A DNA stretch of 64,000 bases, from contig JBBCIV010000070.1 of the NCBI GenBank assembly GCA_037189665.1, positions 11,962 to 75,961 on the forward strand, written 5' to 3'. Below, in pieces: positions 25,318 through 34,901 of the stretch. Every line of letters starts with the position of its first letter. Position 1 is the first letter of the stretch. The notes beneath the pieces were generated by a model. That model saw only the letters and a list, made by a program, of their open reading frames with translations. It was not told where the DNA came from and made no database searches. Made by a program: the position numbers and the translations under genes. Source of the stretch: BPJO01 sp037189665 (GTDB lineage: Bacteria > Planctomycetota > Phycisphaerae > Tepidisphaerales > Tepidisphaeraceae).

Positions 25318-26766
25318 TTAGGCGGAATAGCTGCGTGCCGCCGCAGTTTCGCGACGATCGCGGGCGGCGGCCTGTTGTGAGGTCTCCGGTTCGGTCGGCG
25401 CTTCCAAAGGGTGCAGGTGGCGACCTTGTGCGATCAACGATTGCCGTAACGCAAAGCCGTCCACTTGGCTGATATCGCATCCCTGTCGTACCGCCATCGC
25501 GGCGGCGGTGCCGGCGGCCTGGCCGAGCGAGCAGACCGGCGGCATGACGCGAAAACTCGAATGTGTGGCATGGTCCGCTGAAATGCAACGGCTGGCGATC
25601 GCAAGATTGTCGATCCCGTTCGGCAGCAAACATCCCCACGGAATCTCATACCAACGTCCTTTGGGCAGGTGCACGATGCGCGTACCCGTTCCCGAAGGAT
25701 TGTGAATATCCACCGGGTAAGTGACCCGTGCCACGGCGTCGGGAAACGTGCGGCCTTGCTCGTAGTCCGCCAGCGTGACGAACTGACGGCCGCGGATGCG
25801 CCGGCTCTCACGAATGCCGATCTGCGGCGCGATCGAGTAGATCCGCGAATGGCGGAAGATCGGCACCTGCTCGCGCAGCACCTGCCAGATCTGACGCAAC
25901 TGCCGCCGGCCTTCGATCTCGGCCTCCGAAAGCTGAACGCCGTCGATCGCCGGGCGAAGGATCACGCGCGTGGTGTTGAAGTGGATGACGTCGTCTTCCA
26001 CGCCAGGGAACATCAGCACGTTTTCGCGCGGGCAATCGATTCGGCCATCGGCCTTGCCCTGCTGGTAGGCGGCTTGGATCTGCGGAGCCTGCTGCATCGC
26101 GGCGCGGTAGGCGGTAAGCTCCTGCAATTCCGGTGGAATATCTTCGCGGGCGATCTTGAGCTTGAAGCAGAGGGTCATGGGCTGGGCGTTGCCGTTTTCT
26201 TCGTTGCCGTAGTCGAACTCACAACCCGCCATCGCCGCCAGGTCGCCGTCGCCGGTGCTGTCGATCCATGCCTGGGCGCGAGCGGCGGTGAGCCCGCTCT
26301 TGGAATGCAAGACGATTCCGTTGATCCGCCCCGCCGCCGCTTCGACGTGTGCGACGCGATGGTGATACAACAGCCGCACGCCTGCTTCGAGACACAAATC
26401 CTCAGCCGCCAGCCTTGCGACCTGCGGGTCGAACACGCGCGAGCCGGGGCGCATTCCGCCGTAGGCCGCCATTCGATCCACCCATTCTTCGAAGATGCCG
26501 GTGTCGAGGGAGGCGCCGTTAAGGTGATTGCTCATGAACGGGTTGACCTCGCCCGCGGTCGCCATCCCGCCGAGGAACCCGTAGTGTTCGACCAGAAGCA
26601 CGTCCGCCCCCTGCCGCGCCGCCGCCACCGCCGCGCCGATGCCGCCCGGCCCGCCGCCCATGACGATCACCTGCGCCTGATGTATTACCTCCAGCTCGCG
26701 TGGGAAGTTAACGGGCAGACACGATGATTCCGACGGCGAGGATGGTGGAGTAGTTTGTGAGGACAT
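25318..26766 (-). CDS. FAD-dependent oxidoreductase (FAD_oxidored family)
   Basis: A 482-residue flavoprotein. The FAD-binding motif VIVMGGGPGGIGAAVAAARQ lies at residues 33-52, followed by LLVEHYGFLGGMATAGEVNP near 57-76, a signature of the family found in many Planctomycetota and Bacteroidota sugar loci. AWIDSTGDGDLAAMAG near 165 and the C-terminal GQAAGTAAAMAVRQG near 430 complete the dinucleotide-binding fold. The substrate is not known; no signal peptide is seen. Spacing of 45 bases from the Gfo/Idh/MocA gene upstream suggests co-transcription, perhaps for stepwise oxidation of a sugar. Confidence 0.87.
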   Translation of the reverse strand: MSSQTTPPSSPSESSCLPVNFPRELEVIHQAQVIVMGGGPGGIGAAVAAARQGADVLLVEHYGFLGGMATAGEVNPFMSNHLNGASLDTGIFEEWVDRMAAYGGMRPGSRVFDPQVARLAAEDLCLEAGVRLLYHHRVAHVEAAAGRINGIVLHSKSGLTAARAQAWIDSTGDGDLAAMAGCEFDYGNEENGNAQPMTLCFKLKIAREDIPPELQELTAYRAAMQQAPQIQAAYQQGKADGRIDCPRENVLMFPGVEDDVIHFNTTRVILRPAIDGVQLSEAEIEGRRQLRQIWQVLREQVPIFRHSRIYSIAPQIGIRESRRIRGRQFVTLADYEQGRTFPDAVARVTYPVDIHNPSGTGTRIVHLPKGRWYEIPWGCLLPNGIDNLAIASRCISADHATHSSFRVMPPVCSLGQAAGTAAAMAVRQGCDISQVDGFALRQSLIAQGRHLHPLEAPTEPETSQQAAARDRRETAAARSYSA

Positions 26767-26811
26767 GATTTGAATTCACCTGCTTTTAGCAATCGGACAC
26801 ATGCCTTTTGC

Positions 26812-27873
26812 TTATCGTTTGATATCCACTGATTTCCCCGTTTCCGCGGACTCGTAAACCGCATCGAGGATGCGCATGATCTCCACGCCGTCGTCCGCGG
26901 TGGCTTTGCAGGACGCCTTGCCCTCGATGGCGTCGATGAAGTTTTCCATTTCCTTGAAGAAGTAGTCGCCGGCGCCGGTGGGCCCGTGGATTTTGATGTC
27001 GGCGAGCATGTCGTTGCATTCGGTGTACAACTCGAATGGATCGAGGTTCAGGCCCGCCTTGCTGCCGTAGAAGACCAGGTCGCCATCGGAGCGGTTGTTC
27101 TTGTTCAGGTTGAAGCTCGCCTCGACGTGAAGAATCGCACCGTTGTCGAAGCGAATCATCGCGGAGGCGAAGTCTTCGACGGTGAAAACGTTTTTCTCGA
27201 CCTGCGTCGTTGACACCCATACGCTGCCAGCGGTTTTGAGGTGGCTGCGCGCGCCGATCTTGTTGAAGGTCGCGCCGAAAACCGTGGTGGGCCTAGCGCC
27301 TCCCATGATATATCTGGAAAGATCGATGACGTGAACGCCCAGGTCGATCAGCGGGCCGCCCCCGGAGAACCGCTTGTCGCCGAACCAGCCGCCGGGATAT
27401 CCCGCCCGGCGAAGGTACGAGGCTTTGACGTAATAGATCTCGCCCAAAAAACCCTTGTTGATGAAATCGATCGCGGTGGCGGCGTCGTTCCCATGACGGC
27501 GAACGAAACCGATCATCAGCAGCTTGCCGCTGCGCTCGGCCGCCTTCCGCATGGTCAGGGCTTCGGCGGTGTTCATGGCCATGGGCTTTTCGCACAGGAC
27601 ATGGGCACCGGCGTCCAACGCCGCGATGGAACATTCCGCGTGAGCGCTGTTCCAGGTACAGACGCTGACCGCGTCCAGCTTGTGTTCCGCAAGCATTCGC
27701 CTGTAGTCGGCGTAGTGATTCTTGACCCCGTATTTTTCGGCGAAACGCTTCGCCTTATCTTCCTCGAGATCGCAGCACGCGACAAACTCAACTCTGTCGT
27801 TGAGTTTCTTATAACCATCGGCATGGTAATGGCTGATTCCACCGGTTCCGATGAATCCAAGTCTGATCGGCAT
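26812..27873 (-). CDS. Gfo/Idh/MocA family oxidoreductase
   Basis: A 353-residue sugar-dehydrogenase-type protein. LGFIGTGGISHYHADGY at residues 5-21 is the nucleotide-binding loop, CEKPMAMNTAEAL near 90 has the family lysine, and IDLGVHVIDLSRYI near 180 has the likely catalytic His. The start at 27873 follows AAAGAAAGG closely; the longer frame to 27939 lacks a site and would run into the preceding gene's stop. Substrate unknown. It lies between the FAD oxidoreductase and the ceramidase-like gene in a minus-strand run. Confidence 0.9.
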   Translation of the reverse strand: MPIRLGFIGTGGISHYHADGYKKLNDRVEFVACCDLEEDKAKRFAEKYGVKNHYADYRRMLAEHKLDAVSVCTWNSAHAECSIAALDAGAHVLCEKPMAMNTAEALTMRKAAERSGKLLMIGFVRRHGNDAATAIDFINKGFLGEIYYVKASYLRRAGYPGGWFGDKRFSGGGPLIDLGVHVIDLSRYIMGGARPTTVFGATFNKIGARSHLKTAGSVWVSTTQVEKNVFTVEDFASAMIRFDNGAILHVEASFNLNKNNRSDGDLVFYGSKAGLNLDPFELYTECNDMLADIKIHGPTGAGDYFFKEMENFIDAIEGKASCKATADDGVEIMRILDAVYESAETGKSVDIKR

Positions 27874-27935
27874 ATGACCTTTCTCTTTAGTGAATATCTT
27901 GTGGGGGCGAATCATACTATCTATGGAACCGGGGT

Positions 27936-29270
27936 TCATCGGGCGAAATGTTTTGTCATCAACCGTGCTGCGGCGGCGAGCAATTCTTTGCTGGCCGTCG
28001 CGTTCAGGGGCGGGCGGTCGTAAAACCAGTTGGACTCAACCGGCTCATATCCCCCCTCCTGATATGCCGCAGGCGTGCAGGCGTATCCGCTGCCACCGTT
28101 GGCATATCCTACCGGCCAGACCAAACCTCCTGCTGCGGCAACGGCCTCCTGCCCGATTTCGTAAAATACCTCATCGCTGAATGCCAGCAACGATAGTTCA
28201 CCAATCCACAGGCGTTGCAGGCGAGAGGGAACGGTTGCCGGATAGCCCCCTGCCGTCTCGGCCAAGCGGTGGGTCAAAAACGCCTGCCGGGCACGTAGGA
28301 TCCGGGCTTGCACTGACATCGGGTCCAGTTCGGCGTTGCCTAATGATGCCGTCACCTCGTCGAGTTGCTGCTTCCATGCCTGATCCGGATTCGCCGTAGG
28401 CAGACCAACTTCCATCGCCGCGGCGTCGATTCCGTTGTCGGACTGGATGGGCCGGGCATTCGCCAGCGCCTCCGTCACCGCCTCCGCCATCAGGCGCCCC
28501 GCGGTCTGGGTCTGGTTCACAGACCCCTTGTTGAACTCGTCCCGCGGGTTGATATCGCCCGCACAGCCATTGAGAAACAGTGCCGCCCCTTCATCACCGA
28601 TATGCTGTTCCAGGATCGATGACGCCACGCCAGCCAAGTCGCCGCTGACCTGATTATCCTCCGGCGATATCGAAACCATGTGACAGGCATAATGGAAGAG
28701 CATCGCGCGGACCTGCCCCGCCTCATCAAGCGCCGCCAGCACGCGCACCTCGCTGTCGCGCGGGCTTAGGCCGTCTGCCCCTCCTCGATCACCGCGAACG
28801 CCCGAGCGCCGATTTCGCCCGATGTCGAGCGACGCGTCTCCATACACCAACCGCACCGGCCGCAGCCGCGCCGCAGCCTGTTCTACGCTCTGCACGATCC
28901 GCTCATCCAGTATTCGCAAATAACCGGGCGATGAATCCCCGCACTCGAGCAATGGAAAAACCGCCGGGGCATAGTGGGTGTGGGTACAGCATAAACAGAC
29001 GTTCACCGGTTCCGTGCCGAGCACATTTCCGATCCGGTGCCGCAACGCCGTGGCGTGCCGGGGCGTCAACTCCAGCACCTCCAGCGATACCACCGCGATC
29101 CGCCGGTCCTGCCATTCCACGATCATGGCCCGTACCGCGATCGGGTGCAGTACGTCCCGCGCTGCACCACTGCGGCCCACGAATCCCGTCAGATACACGC
29201 TTCCCGATCCCGCGGTTCCTGACAAATCCGGTGTAATATCGACCCGGGCCGAGCCTATCTGCATCGCCAT
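27936..29270 (-). CDS. Neutral ceramidase-like hydrolase domain protein
   Basis: A 444-residue protein with the N-terminal features of the neutral/alkaline ceramidase fold: ARVDITPDLSG at residue 8, a CTHTHYAP metal-binding type motif near 95, FHYACHMVSIS near 195, and FLNGCAGDINPRDEF near 232. It lacks a signal peptide and the C-terminal Ig-like domain of true ceramidases. Proteins of this kind are common in planctomycete sugar clusters, where the substrate is unlikely to be ceramide and remains unknown. It lies 8 bases after the aminotransferase gene, implying a shared transcript. Confidence 0.75.
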   Translation of the reverse strand: MAMQIGSARVDITPDLSGTAGSGSVYLTGFVGRSGAARDVLHPIAVRAMIVEWQDRRIAVVSLEVLELTPRHATALRHRIGNVLGTEPVNVCLCCTHTHYAPAVFPLLECGDSSPGYLRILDERIVQSVEQAAARLRPVRLVYGDASLDIGRNRRSGVRGDRGGADGLSPRDSEVRVLAALDEAGQVRAMLFHYACHMVSISPEDNQVSGDLAGVASSILEQHIGDEGAALFLNGCAGDINPRDEFNKGSVNQTQTAGRLMAEAVTEALANARPIQSDNGIDAAAMEVGLPTANPDQAWKQQLDEVTASLGNAELDPMSVQARILRARQAFLTHRLAETAGGYPATVPSRLQRLWIGELSLLAFSDEVFYEIGQEAVAAAGGLVWPVGYANGGSGYACTPAAYQEGGYEPVESNWFYDRPPLNATASKELLAAAARLMTKHFAR

Positions 29271-29278
29271 ACCCTCGC

Positions 29279-30550
29279 TTATCCTGCGAACGCTCGCTGA
29301 ACCTTGGCAAAGGCCTCGACGATCTGCCGCATATCCTGCTCACCGGCCAACAACATCTCCTGCAACAACCAGATCGACCGCTGGCATACGTCCGCGGCGA
29401 CCGGGCTGGGCAACACTCGAACTGACTCCGGAAAACGCTCGGCAAGCGTCTGTATCCCCTGCGATTTGTCCAACGGATGCGTGTAACCGGCGTAACACGG
29501 AATCCCCTCGGCCTGCAACGCCGCGACAATCGCTCCGCGATCCTTGCCCCCAAAACTCTCCGGGTCCACCAGGATCGCATACAGGTGATACGCGTGCCGC
29601 GTGCAGCCTTCGGCCTCGACGGGCGGCTGGACGCCTTTTATCTGCGACAAATGGGTGGAGAGGAACTTCGCCATCCGCGAGCGGTGCGATGCCTCTTCCT
29701 CGAGCCGCGCAAGGCGAACTCGCAATAGCGCCGCGACGTACTCGCTGGGACGGAAATTATAACCCAGCCGCGGATATTCCCACCGCGCCCCGCCGGGCGC
29801 TCGGCCGGAGTTCATGACCGTGTGGACAAAACTGTTGATTTTTTCGTCATCCGTCACCACCGCGCCCCCTTCCCCGCTGCTCAGGTTTTTGCTGGATTGG
29901 AAACTAAACGCCCCGACATCGCCCAGTGCACCGACCGGGCGATCGCGATACCGCGCACCGTGCGCCTGGGCGCAGTCTTCGATCACTTTCAACCCGTGGC
30001 GGCGGGCGATCGCGTTGATCGCGTCCATCTCTGCGGGATGGCCCGTCAGGTGTACCGGCAAAATCGCCCGCGTGATGCCGGGCCGTACAGCCTGTTCGAT
30101 CGCATCCGGACTGATCGTGAATGACACCGGATCAATGTCCACCAGCGCGATGCTCATCCGCTGGTGTAATGCAGCGCTGGCGGTGGCGATGTAGGTGTAA
30201 TTGGGGACGATTACTTCCCCGCCAGCTCCCCAGCTTTCCAGTTCCAGCGCCGCCACCAGTGCCGCCATGATCGCGTCGGTCCCGTGCGGAAGCAGCAGGC
30301 AATAATGCGCCTGGCAGAAGTGGGCGAATTCCTGCTCAAACTGTTGCGACCGCTTCCCGCCAAGCCCTTCGGTCTGCGAAAAGTAAACCTCCCGCATCGA
30401 CGGTTCAATCTGCTCAGCCCACTGGCGTTCGTCGACCACAGGCCAACGCGGCCAGGGATTCTGCTTCTTATCCCGCACCGGCGTCCCCCCATCAATCGCC
30501 AGTTTGGAACTCGACCCCGTTTTGGCACACGTCTGTGTATCTTGACTCAT
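29279..30550 (-). CDS. DegT/DnrJ/EryC1/StrS family aminotransferase
   Basis: A 423-residue PLP enzyme of the sugar aminotransferase type. The cofactor-binding Asp sits in VIEDCAQAHGA near 188 and the PLP lysine in FSFQSSKNLSSGEGG near 220. EVIVPNYTYIATASAA near 110 and LGYNFRPSEYVAALL near 260 are family hallmarks. Such enzymes make or break amino sugars; some act as dehydratases or oxidases. The start at 30550 (MSQDTQT) follows AGAGGCGG. The location beside GH20 and an epimerase-like gene favours amino-sugar metabolism. Confidence 0.9.
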   Translation of the reverse strand: MSQDTQTCAKTGSSSKLAIDGGTPVRDKKQNPWPRWPVVDERQWAEQIEPSMREVYFSQTEGLGGKRSQQFEQEFAHFCQAHYCLLLPHGTDAIMAALVAALELESWGAGGEVIVPNYTYIATASAALHQRMSIALVDIDPVSFTISPDAIEQAVRPGITRAILPVHLTGHPAEMDAINAIARRHGLKVIEDCAQAHGARYRDRPVGALGDVGAFSFQSSKNLSSGEGGAVVTDDEKINSFVHTVMNSGRAPGGARWEYPRLGYNFRPSEYVAALLRVRLARLEEEASHRSRMAKFLSTHLSQIKGVQPPVEAEGCTRHAYHLYAILVDPESFGGKDRGAIVAALQAEGIPCYAGYTHPLDKSQGIQTLAERFPESVRVLPSPVAADVCQRSIWLLQEMLLAGEQDMRQIVEAFAKVQRAFAG

Positions 30551-30606
30551 CCGCCGCCTCTTTGGATTCCATGTCTTGAAAAATCGATCTGTTGCTTGGC
30601 AGACGA

Positions 30607-31440
30607 TCATTCCGCTTTGCGGAGAGTTTCGATCGCGCGGGCAACGTCGCCGATGCGATCAGGACCGGCTTCGCGTTCGATGACGAGCGGGCCGCGATAG
30701 CCGATCTCATCGAGCGCATCGAGGAAGGCGCGCCAGTTCACCTGCCCGTCGCCGGGCGCAACTTCCTTGCCCCAATCGATGCCGGGCTTATCGGAAGCGA
30801 TCGCGTCCTTCACGTGAATATGCCCGATACGGCTGCCCAGAGTATGAACCGCCGCGACGGGATCGCCGGCGCCGTAGAGGATCATGTTGCCCGGATCGAA
30901 ATTGGCGTAGACATTCGGGCGGTCGATGTCGTTGAGCACGTCACGCAGATGGGGCGCGGTTTCCTGGCCAGTTTCAAACAGCAGATCGACGCCGATCTCC
31001 GCCAGCGCATCGACGACGGTCACGATCCGCTGGCGGACCGCCGGATAGATGTCGCTATCGGTCGGCGGGAGAAACCCGGCATGAGTGGAGATACGGCTGA
31101 GGCCAAACCCCTCTTTCGCGACGCGCGATGCGGCGATCGCGCGCTCCACGCGATGGGCGGCTAAATCATCGGGCAGGAAGCCGCCTGTCTGACGAATCTG
31201 GGCGATCGTTCCATAACTCTCACCGGCAAACCCAACCATGCCTGCGGTCAGCGTCACCCCGGCGTCAGCAAACCGCTGGCGCGCGGCGACCGCATTTTCG
31301 ATCGGCTGGTCAAGATATGGGCCGACGCTCAATTGCATGTGCTGCAATCCCACCGACGATAGCGCCGCAATCAACGCTTCGACATCGTCCGTACGGAACG
31401 ACCAACTACAAATACCGATATCACGGCCACGAATTTTCAT
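30607..31440 (-). CDS. Sugar phosphate isomerase/epimerase-like TIM-barrel protein
   Basis: A 277-residue xylose isomerase-like TIM barrel. Candidate metal ligands are Glu in LLFETGQETA near 155, Asp in YANFDPGNMILYG near 180, His in GHIHVKDA near 207, and Glu in LVIEREAG near 256. The barrel starts directly at MKIRGRDIGICSWSF, so the annotated start is well supported. It is flanked by GH20 (33 bases upstream) and the DegT enzyme (56 bases downstream). Specific substrate not identifiable. Confidence 0.88.
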   Translation of the reverse strand: MKIRGRDIGICSWSFRTDDVEALIAALSSVGLQHMQLSVGPYLDQPIENAVAARQRFADAGVTLTAGMVGFAGESYGTIAQIRQTGGFLPDDLAAHRVERAIAASRVAKEGFGLSRISTHAGFLPPTDSDIYPAVRQRIVTVVDALAEIGVDLLFETGQETAPHLRDVLNDIDRPNVYANFDPGNMILYGAGDPVAAVHTLGSRIGHIHVKDAIASDKPGIDWGKEVAPGDGQVNWRAFLDALDEIGYRGPLVIEREAGPDRIGDVARAIETLRKAE

Positions 31441-31473
31441 GACAGTTCCCTTCTGTATTTCTTGATGAACGGT

Positions 31474-33033
31474 TTACCGAGCCCTGTCGGTCGCGAGAGG
31501 ACGATAGCTGACGTTCATGCCGGCCAGCCATGTTTCCATTCGCTGCATGCGGCGACGGAAGTCGGCATAATCCTTCCGCTGCGGTTGCGACCAGGCGACT
31601 TCCGCCAAAGCGCTCAATCGCGGGAAGGACATGTATTCCATATGTCGGGGGTTGGCGATGAATTCGGTCCAGACATTGCCCTGGGCGCCGAGGACGCGAT
31701 CGCGTTCGTCGCCGATCAACTCATCGGGGATCGGTTCGTAAGCGTACGTCGTTTCAAGCGTCAGAACAGTATTGCCGATCGCTTTAGGCTCGCTGGCGAC
31801 GTCCTGAGCCTGGCGAAAATCAAGATAACAGTGCGAAGTCGGCGACATGACGACATCGTGCCCCGCCTTGGCCGCGGCGACGCCACCGGTGGTGCCGCGC
31901 CAGCTCAACACCGTGGCGTTTGGCGCAAGTCCGCCTTCGAGAATCTCATCCCAGCCGATCAATTTTTTGCCCAGTCCGTTCAGATAACATTCGATGCGTT
32001 TGATGAAGTAACTTTGAAGCTCAAATTCGTCTTTCAGCTTCTCGGACTGGATCCGCGCCTGACATTTAGGACATTCCTTCCATCGTTCCTTTGAACATTC
32101 GTCCCCGCCGATGTGGATATACGATGCGGGGAACAACGTGACCACTTCATCCAGCACGTCCTGGAGAAAGCGAAACGTCTCATCGTTTCCGGGGCAGTAC
32201 GCCTCTTTGACGAGTCCGGCAAACGATTGCATCTTTGGCGGGGCGCCGGCGCAAGAATATTCCGGATACGACAACAGCGCGGCTGTGGCGTGTCCGGGAA
32301 GCTCGATTTCGGGAATAACGGTAATATGCCTCGCCTTAGCATAGGCGACGACGTCGCGGATTTCATCCTGCGTGTAGTATCCCCCATACCGCCCGCGCGA
32401 ATCGTAGGCGGCGGAAGACGCCGGATCGAGATCGAACCCAATGCCATCCCGCCAAGCGCCGATCTCGGTCAGCCTGGGGTATTTCTTCATCTGGATTCGC
32501 CATCCCCCATCGTCGGTCAGATGCCAATGGAAGATGTTCAGTTTATGAAATGCCATGGCATCCAGAAAACGCTTGATTTCATCCACGGTGAAAAAATGCC
32601 GGCTGACGTCCAACATCGCCCCGCGCCAGGGAAAGCGCGGATAATCCAGAATCTTAACGCCGGGAATGGCATACGAATCGACGGGAAGCAGTTGCAGGAA
32701 GGTTTGGATTCCATAGAACAACCCGGCCTCACCGGCAGCGTCGATTGTGACGCGCTGTGGCGACACTTCCAGACGGTACCCTTCCGGACCGAGTTGCGAA
32801 TCGGTATCGACAATCGTCAATACAATCTCTCGCGTGTCTTTTCCCGTGCTGGCGGCTTGCGCGGCCTCGTACCGGACACCAGCAAGCTCACTCAACCGCG
32901 CGGCGAACTGTTGCGCAACCTGGGCAACCTGAGGCTGGTTGAAAATCACGCGGGTATCGTGAATCAGATGAAACGACCCGTCGGTTGGGGTCACTTCCTG
33001 GGGGATCGGAATAATTGAAAGTATTGATGACAT
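31474..33033 (-). CDS. Beta-N-acetylhexosaminidase, glycoside hydrolase family 20
   Basis: A 519-residue enzyme predicted to remove terminal beta-linked GlcNAc or GalNAc by substrate-assisted catalysis. The N-terminal GH20b domain spans residues 1-120. The TIM barrel carries FHWHLTDDGGWRIQMKKYP near 168 and the catalytic Asp-Glu pair in HIGGDECSKERW near 310. The late tryptophan motif VLSWRGTTGG lies near 370. No export signal is seen, so it probably acts on imported oligosaccharides, unlike the many secreted GH20s. It is co-directional with the double-SGNH gene 35 bases upstream. Confidence 0.94.
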   Translation of the reverse strand: MSSILSIIPIPQEVTPTDGSFHLIHDTRVIFNQPQVAQVAQQFAARLSELAGVRYEAAQAASTGKDTREIVLTIVDTDSQLGPEGYRLEVSPQRVTIDAAGEAGLFYGIQTFLQLLPVDSYAIPGVKILDYPRFPWRGAMLDVSRHFFTVDEIKRFLDAMAFHKLNIFHWHLTDDGGWRIQMKKYPRLTEIGAWRDGIGFDLDPASSAAYDSRGRYGGYYTQDEIRDVVAYAKARHITVIPEIELPGHATAALLSYPEYSCAGAPPKMQSFAGLVKEAYCPGNDETFRFLQDVLDEVVTLFPASYIHIGGDECSKERWKECPKCQARIQSEKLKDEFELQSYFIKRIECYLNGLGKKLIGWDEILEGGLAPNATVLSWRGTTGGVAAAKAGHDVVMSPTSHCYLDFRQAQDVASEPKAIGNTVLTLETTYAYEPIPDELIGDERDRVLGAQGNVWTEFIANPRHMEYMSFPRLSALAEVAWSQPQRKDYADFRRRMQRMETWLAGMNVSYRPLATDRAR

Positions 33034-33068
33034 GGAGCGTTCCTGCTGATGGGTTCAGCAAATAGTAT

Positions 33069-34901
33069 TCAGTGGAAAATAGTTGCGGGGATGGATTCGG
33101 CGATCAGTTCATGCGCCTTGGCATTCGGGTGTAAACCATCGCCGCCGATCGATCCCTTGTCAACGCGCCATTTGCCCGAGTTACGTGACGATTCCACCGC
33201 GTCGGCGGTTTCGATATATCCGTCAAGTGGATGATCGGGATGCCCGATGCGCACGGCAGACGGATCGGCGGTTCCGATGGCGGGCACACCATTCCGCAAC
33301 GGGGCGCCGTCGCGCAGCCAGTCGTTAATGCGCACCCGAAACGCTTCGTTCTCTTTCGGGGTCTGGCCTTCCAGTGTGGCGAATCGATCGGTGCTGGATG
33401 TAAACGGCAATACCGTTACCTGATACACCTTCACGCCCTGCTTCTTTGCCCAGGTCCAGTGTTCGACATACTTCTCAAGAATCGCTTCGCCCCGGCCAAG
33501 GTCGTTCGCGCCCAGAGCGCAGACGAAGTGCGTGAATCCGCCCAACCCCAGAGGCCAACACGCCACGCGCCGCTGTTTTTGATACAGGATCGAGTCTCCG
33601 CCAGTCGTGGCGTGCGACCAGGCGACCCCGGCCTTGTCGGCGATGCGAACCGTCCAGGGGGATTCGACTGTTGATGCGATCGAATCACCATTAAACGCGA
33701 CCGCATTCACCTTTTCCGATGTCTTTCCGAGAATATGAAGTGGCCCGCGGGTGCCATCATTATGGGCGAGCATCTGGGGTTCCGTCGTTGCGGTCAGATC
33801 GCCTTCGCCATGCCATTCTCCACGCTCGGCCGACAACTTGATGACCTGCTGCCACGTCCCGGCATCCTTTTCATGAAGATGGACCGCATAAGTTCGTGAA
33901 TGAATCGTCTCACCCGTTGAAAGCGACGCTTTGATCGGGTCTGAAATCACGCACCAGCCGCGCTGAACGGTCACGGTGGTTTTTCCGTCAAAAGTGAGCG
34001 GATGGGTCACGCCGTGAATATCGACTGAAGCCTTCAGTTCATAAGGAATATTGGCCGGCGCGCCGTAGACGAAACGGATATCGGTTGTGTCGGCCGTGAT
34101 CGTGTGTTGAATGCGCGACGTGCAGGCATCATGACCGGGCGCCTTCGGGTGCGGACGCTGCGCCGCGAGCGTTCGCGTCGCCACTTGCTTCAGGCCGGCC
34201 ACTTTCTCCTTAATGTCTTTTAGCAACAGGTCTAGCACAGCCGGTGCGACAAAACCTTCCACTGCAGCAGTGTTGGGATGCAAACCATCGGGAAGATAGG
34301 ACTTGAATGTCGCCTCATCTTTTTCGCGAAGTTGGCGCCAGTTCCTGTAATGATCGACCAGTTCGCACTTGCGCTCGGCCGCCACGTCGCGATAAACTTG
34401 GTAATAGTCCGCCAGTTGGGGGCGATCGGTGGCCGGCGTCTTGCCGTCCATATCAAGCACGTCATTCATCGTCGAAAGGATGATTTCCACTTTCGGATTC
34501 CGCTCGCGCAACGCATCGATCATCTTCAGCAGATTTTCCCTGCACTCCTGTATCGTGATGGCGAATCGCGCGTGAGAATCATTGATCGCAAACTCGATGA
34601 AGACCACGTCCGGCTTGTGATCAAGCACCTTCTCTTTCAGATTCGCCAGGCCGTCCCTCGAATTTTTGCCCGACATGCCGCTGAAAACGGGATTGACCAG
34701 CTCGCGGTAATATCCCTGCAATTGCCTGGCGACGAGATGAGGCCAACCGTTGGTGACGCTGGTTCCATAGAAAACGATGGTCTGCGGCTTACCGGCGTCG
34801 AGGTTGCGAACCAGTTCGCCTCCAAGTGCACCGGAAGAGAGGAGGAGCGTGGCAAACACCAGGAAACATCGAAAAATCGAACGAATGGAACATGTTGACA
34901 T
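33069..34901 (-). CDS. Secreted protein with two SGNH esterase domains
   Basis: A 610-residue exported protein. The signal peptide core is CFLVFATLLLSSGALGG (residues 12-28). The first SGNH domain has FYGTSVTNGW near 46, FAINDSHA near 104 and LPDGLHPN near 205. A beta-rich linker of about 130 residues follows. The second domain has FNGDSIAS near 405, ALGANDLGRG near 465 and GGDGLHPNAKAH near 587, so both catalytic sets appear intact. It likely deacylates polysaccharides outside the cytoplasmic membrane. The start at 34901 has GAGGATC upstream. Two full catalytic domains in one chain is less common than one plus a binding module. Confidence 0.85.
   Translation of the reverse strand: MSTCSIRSIFRCFLVFATLLLSSGALGGELVRNLDAGKPQTIVFYGTSVTNGWPHLVARQLQGYYRELVNPVFSGMSGKNSRDGLANLKEKVLDHKPDVVFIEFAINDSHARFAITIQECRENLLKMIDALRERNPKVEIILSTMNDVLDMDGKTPATDRPQLADYYQVYRDVAAERKCELVDHYRNWRQLREKDEATFKSYLPDGLHPNTAAVEGFVAPAVLDLLLKDIKEKVAGLKQVATRTLAAQRPHPKAPGHDACTSRIQHTITADTTDIRFVYGAPANIPYELKASVDIHGVTHPLTFDGKTTVTVQRGWCVISDPIKASLSTGETIHSRTYAVHLHEKDAGTWQQVIKLSAERGEWHGEGDLTATTEPQMLAHNDGTRGPLHILGKTSEKVNAVAFNGDSIASTVESPWTVRIADKAGVAWSHATTGGDSILYQKQRRVACWPLGLGGFTHFVCALGANDLGRGEAILEKYVEHWTWAKKQGVKVYQVTVLPFTSSTDRFATLEGQTPKENEAFRVRINDWLRDGAPLRNGVPAIGTADPSAVRIGHPDHPLDGYIETADAVESSRNSGKWRVDKGSIGGDGLHPNAKAHELIAESIPATIFH

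Noticed and set aside
25669..26727. 352-residue plus-strand frame opposite the FAD oxidoreductase
   Set aside because: The minus-strand gene has a perfect FAD-binding motif; the antisense frame is low complexity.
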